Assembly: GCA_025963635.1 (NCBI GenBank)
Contig: JAOQAK010000061.1
Location: 124,001 to 188,000 of the forward strand
Length of the DNA: 64,000 bases
DNA from: Ferruginibacter sp.
Lineage (GTDB): Bacteria > Bacteroidota > Bacteroidia > Chitinophagales > Chitinophagaceae
Reading direction: 5' to 3'
The notes below the pieces were generated by a model that saw only the letters and a program-made list of their open reading frames with translations, was not told the DNA's origin and ran no database searches. The position numbers and the translations under genes were made by a program. The first letter of the stretch is position 1; the number at the start of each line of letters is the position of its first letter. Below are positions 26,876 through 35,267 of the stretch, piece after piece.

Positions 26876-27149
26876 GATTACTCATTTTAATTTATAATAT
26901 TCTTCTTCGTGAATGGTCAATGGTGAATGGTCAATAATTCACCCGATCATCCATTCTCTTCTTATTTGTTATCCCCGGCCATTTATTTAATTGATCCCTA
27001 ATAGATATAATTTTTATAAATCTATTTTTTTACCAGCGCTATCTCATTCCTCAACATCGTTGTGTCACTCCCTTGTACACTTACAGCACTGTGCAACAAC
27101 AAGCTCCTTCACCATTCACCATTCACCATTGACGACTCACCATTCACGA
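26876..27149. repeat. Repeat island between ccoG and ccoH
   Basis: This 274-base gap contains AATGGTCAATGGTGAATGG-type words near 26913-26935, a copy of the dispersed 19-bp word at 27060-27078, and a CACCATTCACCATTCACC array near 27111-27150. The 124-codon plus-strand ORF across it reads through these repeats and antisense to ccoG and is not credible. No terminator is evident. Confidence 0.6.
27060..27078 (+). repeat. Dispersed 19-bp word, copy 2 (TTGTGTCACTCCCTTGTAC)
   Basis: It differs from copy 1 at 7327 by a single base. It lies in the gap between ccoG and ccoH. Confidence 0.55.
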
Positions 27150-28646
27150 TCATTCATACACTTCGGGCCCGATGAACTTGGCCGAAATAGTCTTTATCTT
27201 TTTATCGCCCTCATACAATCCTATCTGCAATGGTGTTTTCCAGCCTTTCACATCACTTCTTTTAAGCTTTACGAAGAACTGCAGGTTGCTGTAATCTTCG
27301 TGTTTTACCACCAGGTTGCTGCTTCCCACGGTAACAATTTCACCATTAATATTTTCCAGCTTTAAACTTATTGCAATGTCCTTATGTGTCTTATTCGCAA
27401 GCTTCAGGCTGTACAAATTTTCAATGCCGCCGTCAGGCAAAGACGTATAGGTCATACCTGCTGTTCGCATCAGGCGGGCATCCAGGTCGGTTCTGCTCAC
27501 CAGCAAAAACACTAATAAAGAAACTAACAAGGTCAGTACAGCAGTGTAAGCCTTAATCCTGGCACTGAATTTTAATTGCACTCCTTCTGTAATGCTATTC
27601 TCTGAAGCGTATCTTATTAGTCCCACGGGCTTGTTGAGGCCAATCATGATGGCATCACAGGCATCAATACACGCTGTACAATTAATACATTCCAACTGGG
27701 TACCGTTGCGAATATCTATCCCGGTAGGACAAACCCGTACACACGCAAGGCAATCTATGCAATCCCCTTTTTTTACTTCTGCAACCGCTAATTCTGCCAG
27801 GCTATTGCAAGCCCCCTGGCCCTTACAGCCGGTACACTTTTCATGGCCGTCCTCGTGATGATGTGCTTTTTGCTTTACCTGCTTGCCCCGCGGTTCGCCC
27901 CTCATCCGGTCATATGCAACCACAATGGAATTCTTATCCAACAATACTCCCTGCAGCCTTCCATAAGGGCAAACCACAATACAGGCCTGCTCCCTGAACC
28001 ACCAGTAAACAAAAAAGAAAACCGTAGTAAAAACCAGCAAAGAGATCAGCGCTCCCACACTTTCCGCCGGATGCATAATGTATCCGATTACTACGTCCAT
28101 ACTCACCAGGTAGGCTAAAAAAAAGTTGGCGATCACAAAGGACAATAGGAAGAAAAGTATAAACTTAACTGCCCGCTTTCTTATTTTCTTCGCAGTCCAT
28201 GGCATTGCGCCCAACTGTTTTTGCTGTGCTGCATCCCCATCAATCCAGTATTCGATCTTCCTGAATATCATCTCCATGAAAATCGTTTGCGGGCATGCCC
28301 AACCACAAAAGATGCGGCCAAATACTACCGTAAACAAAATGACGAAAACAATAAAAGTTACCATGCCAATTCCGAAAATGAAAAAATCCTGTGGCCAAAA
28401 AATAAGGCCAAATAAAATGAACTTTCGTTCAAGGATATTGATCATCAGCAATGGCGCATCATTTACCTTAATAAATGGCAGCGTAAAGAATACTATAAGG
28501 TAAAAAATACTGAACCAGGTGCGTAAATTATAAAGCTTACCCACGGGCTTTTTGGGCCTGATAAAGTTGCGCTTTCCTTCCCTGGAGATGGTGGCAACTG
28601 AATCTCTGAAAGATTCTTTTATATTTATATCCTGTACTACAGACAT
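27150..28646 (-). CDS. ccoG: Cytochrome c oxidase accessory protein CcoG (FixG)
   Basis: The 498-residue protein has several membrane helices, two ferredoxin-like clusters (CIDCLACVRVCP about 298, CINCTACIDACD about 318) and a C-terminal immunoglobulin-like periplasmic domain. The YGRLQGVLLDKNSIVVAYD segment (about 228) is typical. CcoG is a cupric reductase that supplies Cu(I) for the CuB site of cbb3 oxidase. Just before the first cluster there is an unusual His/Cys-rich stretch (HHHEDGHEKCTGCKGQGACN, about 264-283) that I do not associate with the family core. It starts five bases after ccoP ends. Confidence 0.92.
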   Translation of the reverse strand: MSVVQDINIKESFRDSVATISREGKRNFIRPKKPVGKLYNLRTWFSIFYLIVFFTLPFIKVNDAPLLMINILERKFILFGLIFWPQDFFIFGIGMVTFIVFVILFTVVFGRIFCGWACPQTIFMEMIFRKIEYWIDGDAAQQKQLGAMPWTAKKIRKRAVKFILFFLLSFVIANFFLAYLVSMDVVIGYIMHPAESVGALISLLVFTTVFFFVYWWFREQACIVVCPYGRLQGVLLDKNSIVVAYDRMRGEPRGKQVKQKAHHHEDGHEKCTGCKGQGACNSLAELAVAEVKKGDCIDCLACVRVCPTGIDIRNGTQLECINCTACIDACDAIMIGLNKPVGLIRYASENSITEGVQLKFSARIKAYTAVLTLLVSLLVFLLVSRTDLDARLMRTAGMTYTSLPDGGIENLYSLKLANKTHKDIAISLKLENINGEIVTVGSSNLVVKHEDYSNLQFFVKLKRSDVKGWKTPLQIGLYEGDKKIKTISAKFIGPEVYE

Positions 28647-28650
28647 GTTA

Positions 28651-29793
28651 TTATTTAAGGGTAACCTGGTTACCGCCCTTGTTTACATTTGATGAATCTG
28701 CGCCGGAATTGTCTTTGAACAAATCTCCCTGTGGTGCTTTACCATTTGGAGGATTGGTTCCTTTCAATGTTTTTACATAACTGGCCAGTTCACTGATTTC
28801 TTTGGGATTAAATTTGATGGCCCAGGATTGCATGCCCTTGTCGGGATATCCTTTTTTGATGGTATTGTATACGTCATTGAGCGATCCTTTATGGAGCCAG
28901 TAATCATCTGTAAGATTAGGCCCGGCACCACCTTCACCCAATGGGCCATGACATGCTATACAATTCGCCATATAATGCTCTTTGCCATTGCTGATTCCGA
29001 CAGCATTCGCCATAGGAACATTCGATTCATCAATTTTATCTTTATTATTGGCCTCGTATATTTCCTTTTCTGCTTTTGCCTTGCTCATTTCAGCAGCATA
29101 TTCTTCTGTTGGATTTTTACCGGTATGAAATACATGAAAATTCAATATATACACAATTGCAAACCCGATAGTGATAATAAACCCATATTTCCACCATGGT
29201 GGCAAGGCATTGTCCAGTTCCTGTATTCCGTCATAGTTATGGTCGAGCAATGCGTCTGCTTCCTGCTCTATCGGGATGGCTTTGGTAAATAACTTTTTAT
29301 CCAGTTTTACCCATAAAGCGGCCAGGTTGGATTGCCTTATTGCTACTGCAGCTTTTTCAGGCAACATTTCAGCATATATTCTCCTGATGCTAAAAAAGAG
29401 AAAGAAAATGGCTATCACCTCGGTGGCAATGACGGATACCAGGATATAAAAGGTAGTAGCGGATAGTCCACCATAATTTGGAAGCACTTTTACAACTTCC
29501 CCGGTTACTGCGTTCTGGCCCATTGCAGCCTGCGAGCACAATGATAAGATCAACAGCACCGAAACTACTGCAGTTGTGGACATGCTTTTATTCTTATCAA
29601 GCAGCTGGCGGGAAAGTGTAATCAACACCTGCCCCATTCCGTAGATTACGAAAAGCAATACAACGGCGGTAATGATAAGTAAGGTAGCCAACAAATTATT
29701 GCCGGAGGTGACCGTTTTAGCGGCCAGTGCATCCTGGGCCAGCATGCTGTAGCCGGTCAACAAAATCACTAGGGTAAAAACAATCTTTTTCAT
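28651..29793 (-). CDS. ccoP: cbb3 oxidase subunit CcoP (monoheme)
   Basis: The 380-residue protein starts MKKIVFTLVILLTGYSMLAQ, a signal-like helix. Further membrane helices follow, then the conserved CcoP segment LPPWWKYGFIITIGFAIVY (about 197) and one cytochrome c domain with CIACHG (about 275). Its likely axial Met is in KGMQSW. Proteobacterial CcoP carries two hemes c; one is usual in Bacteroidota. The ORF track adds six residues from an upstream ATG; the internal ATG at 29793 is preferred. It passes electrons from soluble cytochromes to CcoNO. The gene is packed between ccoQ and ccoG with short spacers. Confidence 0.92.
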   Translation of the reverse strand: MKKIVFTLVILLTGYSMLAQDALAAKTVTSGNNLLATLLIITAVVLLFVIYGMGQVLITLSRQLLDKNKSMSTTAVVSVLLILSLCSQAAMGQNAVTGEVVKVLPNYGGLSATTFYILVSVIATEVIAIFFLFFSIRRIYAEMLPEKAAVAIRQSNLAALWVKLDKKLFTKAIPIEQEADALLDHNYDGIQELDNALPPWWKYGFIITIGFAIVYILNFHVFHTGKNPTEEYAAEMSKAKAEKEIYEANNKDKIDESNVPMANAVGISNGKEHYMANCIACHGPLGEGGAGPNLTDDYWLHKGSLNDVYNTIKKGYPDKGMQSWAIKFNPKEISELASYVKTLKGTNPPNGKAPQGDLFKDNSGADSSNVNKGGNQVTLK

Positions 29794-29820
29794 ATAATTT
29801 CTTAAAAACATACAACAATT

Positions 29821-30012
29821 TTAATTGGTTGAAGTGGTTGTTTCATCTATGTCCAGTGGAATATTTGATAATTCTACCACCCTTTTTTTATCCATTTTAT
29901 TCACCAGTACCAGTAGCACTACAAAGAATAAAAAGAAGATGAAAAGGGAGATCATCGGGTAGATGGTTGCATGATCCATTCTTTCGGTATACTGCTTGAT
30001 AAATTTATACAT
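29821..30012 (-). CDS. ccoQ: cbb3 oxidase small subunit CcoQ
   Basis: The 63-residue protein has one membrane helix (about 19-37, YPMISLFIFFLFFVVLLVLV) and a charged C-terminus, matching CcoQ in size, topology and position. CcoQ stabilises the core complex. It begins three bases after ccoNO ends. Confidence 0.88.
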   Translation of the reverse strand: MYKFIKQYTERMDHATIYPMISLFIFFLFFVVLLVLVNKMDKKRVVELSNIPLDIDETTTSTN

Positions 30013-30015
30013 GGC

Positions 30016-32142
30016 TTATTTATTTGCTTGTTGATTACTGATATCCGTTCCCAACCGCTGTATGTAAGCGATCAATGCAATTACTTCTTTTGTAGGAGCA
30101 ACTTTGATACTGTCTGTTTTTAAACCGGTGGCGATGAAATTTGCCTGTTCCATCAGGTTTGCATTGGCGATTTCTTCAAATCCTTTTGCATAAGGAACAC
30201 CCAGTGTTCTCATGGCATTTATTTTGGCCCGCGTGGTAGAAGTATCAAGATTGTCTTTCAGCATAAAAGCATAGGGCGGCATAATAGATCCTTCACTCAT
30301 TGAAGATGGCTCCCTGAAATGGCGGAAATGCCAGCCGTTGGTTTTTTTAAGGTTCCCTGAACCCTCACGTGCAAGATCCGGCCCGGTTCTTTTACTTCCC
30401 CATTGAAAAGGATGATCGTACACAAATTCGCCTGCTTTTGAATATTCACCATAACGCTCTGTTTCACTGCGGAAAGGACGGATCATTTGGGAGTGGCAGG
30501 TATAACATCCTTCTCTTACATAAATATCTCTTCCCTGCAATTCAAGCGGGGTATAAGGTTTTACGCTGCTAATGGTAGGCACATTGGATTTGATCATGAA
30601 AGTGGGTATCATTTCAACGGCCCCGCCAATCAATATTACCACCAGGCTCAAAACCATCAACTGAACGGGTTTACGTTCGAAAGCCCTGTGCCAATGTTCG
30701 CCTTTATGAGGAGTATATATCTTTTCAAGTGGTGCAGCTTCTGTGGCTTCATCTGCTACGAGTTTGCCCGCTTTTACAGTTTTATAAATATTATAGACCA
30801 TGAATAATGCTCCGAGCAGGTACAAGGTGCCTCCCAGTGAACGCATGGCGTAGAAAGGTTTCATGTAGGTAACCGTTTCCAGGAAAGTGTATTTCAACTG
30901 GCCGGCTTCAGTAAATTGTTTCCACATGGAACTTTGTGTAAACCCTGCCCAATACATCGGTACAGCATAAAAGACAATACCCAGCGTACCCAGCCAAAAA
31001 TGATTGTTAGCCAACTTTTTGGAGTACAACGGGGTATTGAATATTCTTGGTATCAGCCAGTATAAAATTCCAAATGTCAACATACCGTTCCAGCCCAATG
31101 CGCCAACATGCACATGTGCAACGATCCAATCGGTATAGTGGCTGATAGCGCTGATGCTCTTAAGCGATAACATCGGGCCCTCAAAAGTGGCCATACCATA
31201 AGCGGTAACGGCTACCACCATAAATTTCAAATTCACATCATCCCTTACTTTGTCCCATGCTCCCCGTAGTGTAAGCAGGCCATTAATCATACCACCCCAG
31301 CTTGGAAAAATCAGCATCACAGAAAATACGATCCCGAGCGATTGTGCCCAGTTAGGCAAAGCGGTATACAACAGGTGATGCGGTCCGGCCCAGATGTATA
31401 AAAAGATCAATGCCCAAAAATGTATGATGGAAAGCTTATAAGAATACACCGGGCGGTTAGCCGCTTTGGGAATAAAATAATACATCAAACCGAGGTAAGG
31501 CGTAGTAAGAAAAAAGGCTACCGCATTGTGTCCGTACCACCATTGTACCAGGGCATCCTGCACACCTGCATACAGTGAGTAGCTTTTAAAAAAAGTTACG
31601 GGCAGTTCCATTGAATTTACAATATGCAATACTGCTACTGTTACAAACGTGGCGATGTAAAACCAGATGGCTACATACAAATGCTTTTCCCTTCTTTTCA
31701 GGATGGTTCCAAACATATTCCATCCAAATACCACCCACATTATCGTGATGGCGATATCGATCGGCCATTCCAGCTCGGCATATTCTTTACCAGCTGTGAG
31801 GCCCAGTGGCAGCGTGATGGCTGCGGCTACGATGATCAGCTGCCATCCCCAAAAATGTATCTTGCTCAAAACATCGCTGTACATACGGGCCTTGCACAGG
31901 CGCTGAAGCGAATAGTACACGCCCATAAAAATACCATTGCCTACAAAAGCAAAAATGACAGCGTTGGTATGCAGCGGCCGCAGCCTGCCGAATGAACCAT
32001 ACTGGGTAAAATTAAGCGAAGGAAAAACCAGTTGGAGCGCTACAAACAGGCCGGCGAGCATACCCACCACTCCCCATAAAATAGTGGCGAAGGCAAAGTT
32101 TTTTACACTTCTGTTGTCATAATAAAATTTTTCTACCTGCAT
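30016..32142 (-). CDS. ccoNO: Fused cbb3 oxidase catalytic subunit CcoN-CcoO
   Basis: The 708-residue fusion combines the heme-copper subunit I (about 1-480) with the membrane-anchored cytochrome c subunit II (about 505-708). Metal-ligand segments are visible: HTNAVIFAF for a low-spin heme ligand, WWYGHNAV and GPHHLLYT for CuB, and HVHVGALGW for heme ligation. The CcoO part has CYTCHSQMIRPF (about 548) and a Met-containing GSIMPPYAF. The fusion is widespread in Bacteroidota and keeps 1:1 stoichiometry. The complex reduces oxygen with high affinity and pumps protons under low oxygen. It starts eight bases after ccoS. Confidence 0.96.
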   Translation of the reverse strand: MQVEKFYYDNRSVKNFAFATILWGVVGMLAGLFVALQLVFPSLNFTQYGSFGRLRPLHTNAVIFAFVGNGIFMGVYYSLQRLCKARMYSDVLSKIHFWGWQLIIVAAAITLPLGLTAGKEYAELEWPIDIAITIMWVVFGWNMFGTILKRREKHLYVAIWFYIATFVTVAVLHIVNSMELPVTFFKSYSLYAGVQDALVQWWYGHNAVAFFLTTPYLGLMYYFIPKAANRPVYSYKLSIIHFWALIFLYIWAGPHHLLYTALPNWAQSLGIVFSVMLIFPSWGGMINGLLTLRGAWDKVRDDVNLKFMVVAVTAYGMATFEGPMLSLKSISAISHYTDWIVAHVHVGALGWNGMLTFGILYWLIPRIFNTPLYSKKLANNHFWLGTLGIVFYAVPMYWAGFTQSSMWKQFTEAGQLKYTFLETVTYMKPFYAMRSLGGTLYLLGALFMVYNIYKTVKAGKLVADEATEAAPLEKIYTPHKGEHWHRAFERKPVQLMVLSLVVILIGGAVEMIPTFMIKSNVPTISSVKPYTPLELQGRDIYVREGCYTCHSQMIRPFRSETERYGEYSKAGEFVYDHPFQWGSKRTGPDLAREGSGNLKKTNGWHFRHFREPSSMSEGSIMPPYAFMLKDNLDTSTTRAKINAMRTLGVPYAKGFEEIANANLMEQANFIATGLKTDSIKVAPTKEVIALIAYIQRLGTDISNQQANK

Positions 32143-32150
32143 GTGAATCG

Positions 32151-32339
32151 TTATTTGGTTTTATTTATGTGTTCGGTTGAGGTTGGGGCGGCGGCCTTTA
32201 ATTCATCATCAAAAAGCATCCTCACGGAGGGTGTGTAATCATCTTCGAACTGGCCATTATTAACGCTCCATAAAAAAGCGGCTAAAAACGCGGCAGCTAC
32301 AAAAATGCTGATTCCAATCAATACGAATAGTGCACTCAC
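32151..32339 (-). CDS. ccoS: cbb3 oxidase maturation protein CcoS
   Basis: The 62-residue protein has one membrane helix and the CcoS pattern LIGISIFVAAAFLAAFLWSVNNGQFEDDYTPSVRML. CcoS is needed to insert heme b and CuB. The start is GTG at 32339; no ATG occurs in frame upstream, and the N-terminus aligns with the family from this codon. A perfect -7 box TAAATTTG lies 23 bases upstream on the same strand. Confidence 0.9.
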   Translation of the reverse strand: MSALFVLIGISIFVAAAFLAAFLWSVNNGQFEDDYTPSVRMLFDDELKAAAPTSTEHINKTK

Positions 32340-32361
32340 TTGTGATGAATTTTAGTTTAAA

Positions 32362-32369
32362 CAAATTTA
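32362..32369 (-). promoter_or_regulatory. -7 box upstream of ccoS-NO-Q-P-G
   Basis: TAAATTTG on the minus strand matches TAnnTTTG and would start transcription about 15 bases before the ccoS GTG. No TTG/TTTG box is found 17-23 bases upstream. This is what one expects of a promoter that needs an activator, here possibly the receiver-CRP regulator; that link is inference. Confidence 0.35.
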
Positions 32370-32540
32370 TCCATGTACATTATTGTAAAATATGATGGGT
32401 ATCCAAACGAGGGGTGATTTTCGTCATGGGGCAAAGGGAACGATGAGGAGTGCAAAGAGAAAGTTTACAAATCCTTAAACAGTTTAGGATAACAGAGTAT
32501 AACTAAAATACCCCCGGTATCTCAGCGCCACATCGGTGCA

Positions 32541-34985
32541 CTAAGCTTCCTCAGAAACGGTACTTTTCGGACGTGAAATAATCAACCGTCTTGCACTTAA
32601 AGAAGATAACAAAGTGACCAGCAATACAATACTAATACTACTTGCCGGCATTAAGATGGCAGCAACAATGGGCGACATGGTTCCCTGCACAGCGAAGGAC
32701 AATCCCACAATATTATAAACAATAGAGAGTATAAAACTAGCAGTCACAATCGTTTTACCGGATTTTGCATAAGCAAGAAACTGGTGTATCATACCAATTT
32801 TACTGCCATCAATAATGGCATCGCAGGCAGGCGAAAACTGGGTAGTATTGTCACTCACCGCAATACCGGTGTCGCTTTGCATCAGGGCGCCGGCATCATT
32901 GAGTCCGTCGCCGATCATCAATACCCTTTTGTGTTCCGTCTGTAAATGCTTAATCTTTTCGAGCTTGTCTTGCGGGGATTGATTGAACTGAACATTTCCT
33001 GCCTTACCGAACAATTTCTTGAGGGTAACTTTTTCAGCATCATTGTCACCCGATAACAGGTGCAATTCATACTGCTTCTGAAGTAAAGCATTAATTGCGG
33101 TTTTGATACCGGGCCGGTACTCATTGCTGATCATAAATGCTCCCATTTGCACTTTATTAAGTTGCACATAAATATGGGAACCCGATTCATGGGCCGAAGC
33201 ATCATAAAACTCATCTACAAAAGAAGCGGAGCCAATTTTCACGGGCATATCATTTACCATGGCTTCTATTCCCCTTCCGGAAAATTCTCTAAACCCATCT
33301 ACTTTTAATAATTGATCCCGGTGGGAGATTTCCAAATTACTGGTAAGGATTTTACTGAGCGGATGAGAAGACTGCCGGGTAACCGCCTGCACGGCCGCCA
33401 ACTCCCGATTGGTGAGCGGCGTGCCTTTATACAAAACTACCGCCGAATGGTTTTGTGTAATGGTACCCGTTTTATCAAAAACAATTGTATCTGTTCCCGC
33501 AAGGCTTTCTATAACACCGGCATTTTTGAGATACAGGTTGTTTTTACCGAAGATGCGTAGCATATTACCATAAGTAAACGTTGCTGAAAGCAATAACGAA
33601 CAAGGGCAGGCAACAATCAGCACAGCTGTTACTGCAGGCAATACTTTGGACGGATCGGTTATTGACCAGAAAATTGCGGCTCCAATGGCAATAAGAAAAA
33701 GTACGATCGTAAAATACCTGCTCCAGGGGTGGATATAAGATCTGTCTACATTTTTTTTAAGCTTAAAAATATCGTTGTTCCATAATTGTGTGATATAGCT
33801 CTGGGAAACATCATTTACTATTTCAAGCTCGATGGCACTTCCAGCCTGTTTGCCACCGGCGTAGATGAGGTCGCCGATACTTTTCCGTAGCGGTGTGCTT
33901 TCCCCACTTACAAAGCTATAATCCACGTTTGCATTTCCCTTCATCAAAATCGCATCCGCCGGTATCATCTCTTCATTGCGAATAATAATATAATCACCCT
34001 TTTTAAGCTGGGTTACCGGGATATTTTTTTCAATACCGTGGTTGATAGTGCTTACCCCTAACGGGAAATAAGACTTATAATCACGGTCAAAGGAAAATGA
34101 ATCATATGTCTTGTTTTGGAACCATCTGCCCACCAGCATAAAAAACACAATCCCCGTTCCTGAATCAAGCCATCCGGCGCCATTGCCTGAAATGATCTCG
34201 TAATAACTCCGGCCGAAAGTAACGATGATCGCCACTGCAATAGGTGCATCAATGTTTAAAAACTTCTGCCGCAAACCTTTCCATGCGGTGATAAAAATAT
34301 CAGCAGCGCTGAAAAACAAAACAGGTAGTGATAAAAGCAAATTTAGCCAGGTGAAAGTGGCCTTTAACCCCGCCTGCTCAATATTTCCCGACGAAAAATA
34401 TTCCGGAAAACTGAGCATCATTATATTGGAAAAGCAAAAGCCGGCAATCCCTATTTGAAAAAGTTTTTTCTTGTTAAATGTAGTCGCTTTCTTTTCCACG
34501 CTATCTCTTAAACTGATATCGGGTTCATAGCCAATGAAAGCCAATAACTCTACCACCCTGCGCAAAGAAATTTGTGTTGGATCAAAAATGACAAACACTT
34601 CCTTTCTTTGAAAATTTGTTTGGGATTTTGTAATGCCGGGTTCAATGCGGTGCAGGTTTTCCAGCAAATAAACGCAGGAAGAACAATGCATTTGCGGTAA
34701 CCGGAAGGTTACATTGGTTTGCCGGTGGCTGCTAAATTGCACCAGCTTTTTCGCGGTAAGGCAGTCATCGAGGTAAGCAAAACGTTCGCTGATAAACTTG
34801 CCTGTGGCTTTTATACCCGGACCTTTATCAAAATTATAGTAGGTACAAAGATTATTTTCATTCAGCAAAAGGTAAACCTGTTTGCAGCCTTCGCAACAAA
34901 ATTCCTTGCCATCCGCTTCAATGATGTCAATACATTTATCGCCACAATGATAGCAACTTACGGTTATGGAAGTTTTTGTTTTGAT
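32541..34985 (-). CDS. ccoI: Copper-transporting P1B-type ATPase CcoI (FixI), start codon unclear
   Basis: The protein carries an HMA-like CSSCVYLLE (about 41 of the ORF-track frame), the transport motif CPCSLLL, the phosphorylation site DKTGTIT and the hinge GDGLNDAGAL. CcoI supplies copper for cbb3 oxidase. The ORF track starts at TTG 34868. The same frame continues upstream with CYHCGDKC and EFCCEGCKQVYLLL, the Cys-rich N-terminal domain typical of the family, so the real protein is longer (about 814 residues). Between the upstream stop (35055-35057) and 34868 the frame contains no ATG, GTG or TTG. The best-placed codon is ATC at 34983-34985, which would give (M)KTKTSITVSCYHCG. A sequencing error or a rare start codon would explain this. 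The ccoS gene follows 201 bases downstream. Confidence 0.9.
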   Translation of the reverse strand: MKTKTSITVSCYHCGDKCIDIIEADGKEFCCEGCKQVYLLLNENNLCTYYNFDKGPGIKATGKFISERFAYLDDCLTAKKLVQFSSHRQTNVTFRLPQMHCSSCVYLLENLHRIEPGITKSQTNFQRKEVFVIFDPTQISLRRVVELLAFIGYEPDISLRDSVEKKATTFNKKKLFQIGIAGFCFSNIMMLSFPEYFSSGNIEQAGLKATFTWLNLLLSLPVLFFSAADIFITAWKGLRQKFLNIDAPIAVAIIVTFGRSYYEIISGNGAGWLDSGTGIVFFMLVGRWFQNKTYDSFSFDRDYKSYFPLGVSTINHGIEKNIPVTQLKKGDYIIIRNEEMIPADAILMKGNANVDYSFVSGESTPLRKSIGDLIYAGGKQAGSAIELEIVNDVSQSYITQLWNNDIFKLKKNVDRSYIHPWSRYFTIVLFLIAIGAAIFWSITDPSKVLPAVTAVLIVACPCSLLLSATFTYGNMLRIFGKNNLYLKNAGVIESLAGTDTIVFDKTGTITQNHSAVVLYKGTPLTNRELAAVQAVTRQSSHPLSKILTSNLEISHRDQLLKVDGFREFSGRGIEAMVNDMPVKIGSASFVDEFYDASAHESGSHIYVQLNKVQMGAFMISNEYRPGIKTAINALLQKQYELHLLSGDNDAEKVTLKKLFGKAGNVQFNQSPQDKLEKIKHLQTEHKRVLMIGDGLNDAGALMQSDTGIAVSDNTTQFSPACDAIIDGSKIGMIHQFLAYAKSGKTIVTASFILSIVYNIVGLSFAVQGTMSPIVAAILMPASSISIVLLVTLLSSLSARRLIISRPKSTVSEEA

Positions 34986-35267
34986 AAGTAAATTTTGTGT
35001 TGGAAGAAAACTTGCCTTACAAAGATGTTGAAACTTCTTTTTTATCCGGATGACCTATATCAAAAGACGGCATGATCCTAATCACCTTTAAAGCAGGATG
35101 AATAGCGTGTTTACATAAAAAGATAGCAGCCCTTGCCGGAGAATTCGTGCACACATCTTTCCCTTATTCAGCCCGCTAATTCGTGTAATTCGCATCTTAT
35201 CATTCGTGTAATAAAAAATTTATAGTTATAAAAAAAATCATACTTTGAGTTGATATAACCCATTCAC
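34986..35267. repeat. Intergenic region with ATTCGTG words
   Basis: Between ccoI and the divergent nagX-like gene lie repeated ATTCGTG words at about 35143, 35180 and 35203, the last two in TAATTCGTGTAATTCGC and CATTCGTGTAAT. A related inverted array is found at 47753-47831. A minus-strand frame beginning MPSFDIGHPDKKEVSTSL (35073 down to about 35017) is too short to call. Confidence 0.45.

Noticed and set aside
26991-27365. 124-codon plus-strand ORF across the ccoG-ccoH gap
   Set aside because: It reads through the short-word repeats and then antisense to ccoG; the Ser/His-rich stretch is only the repeat translated.
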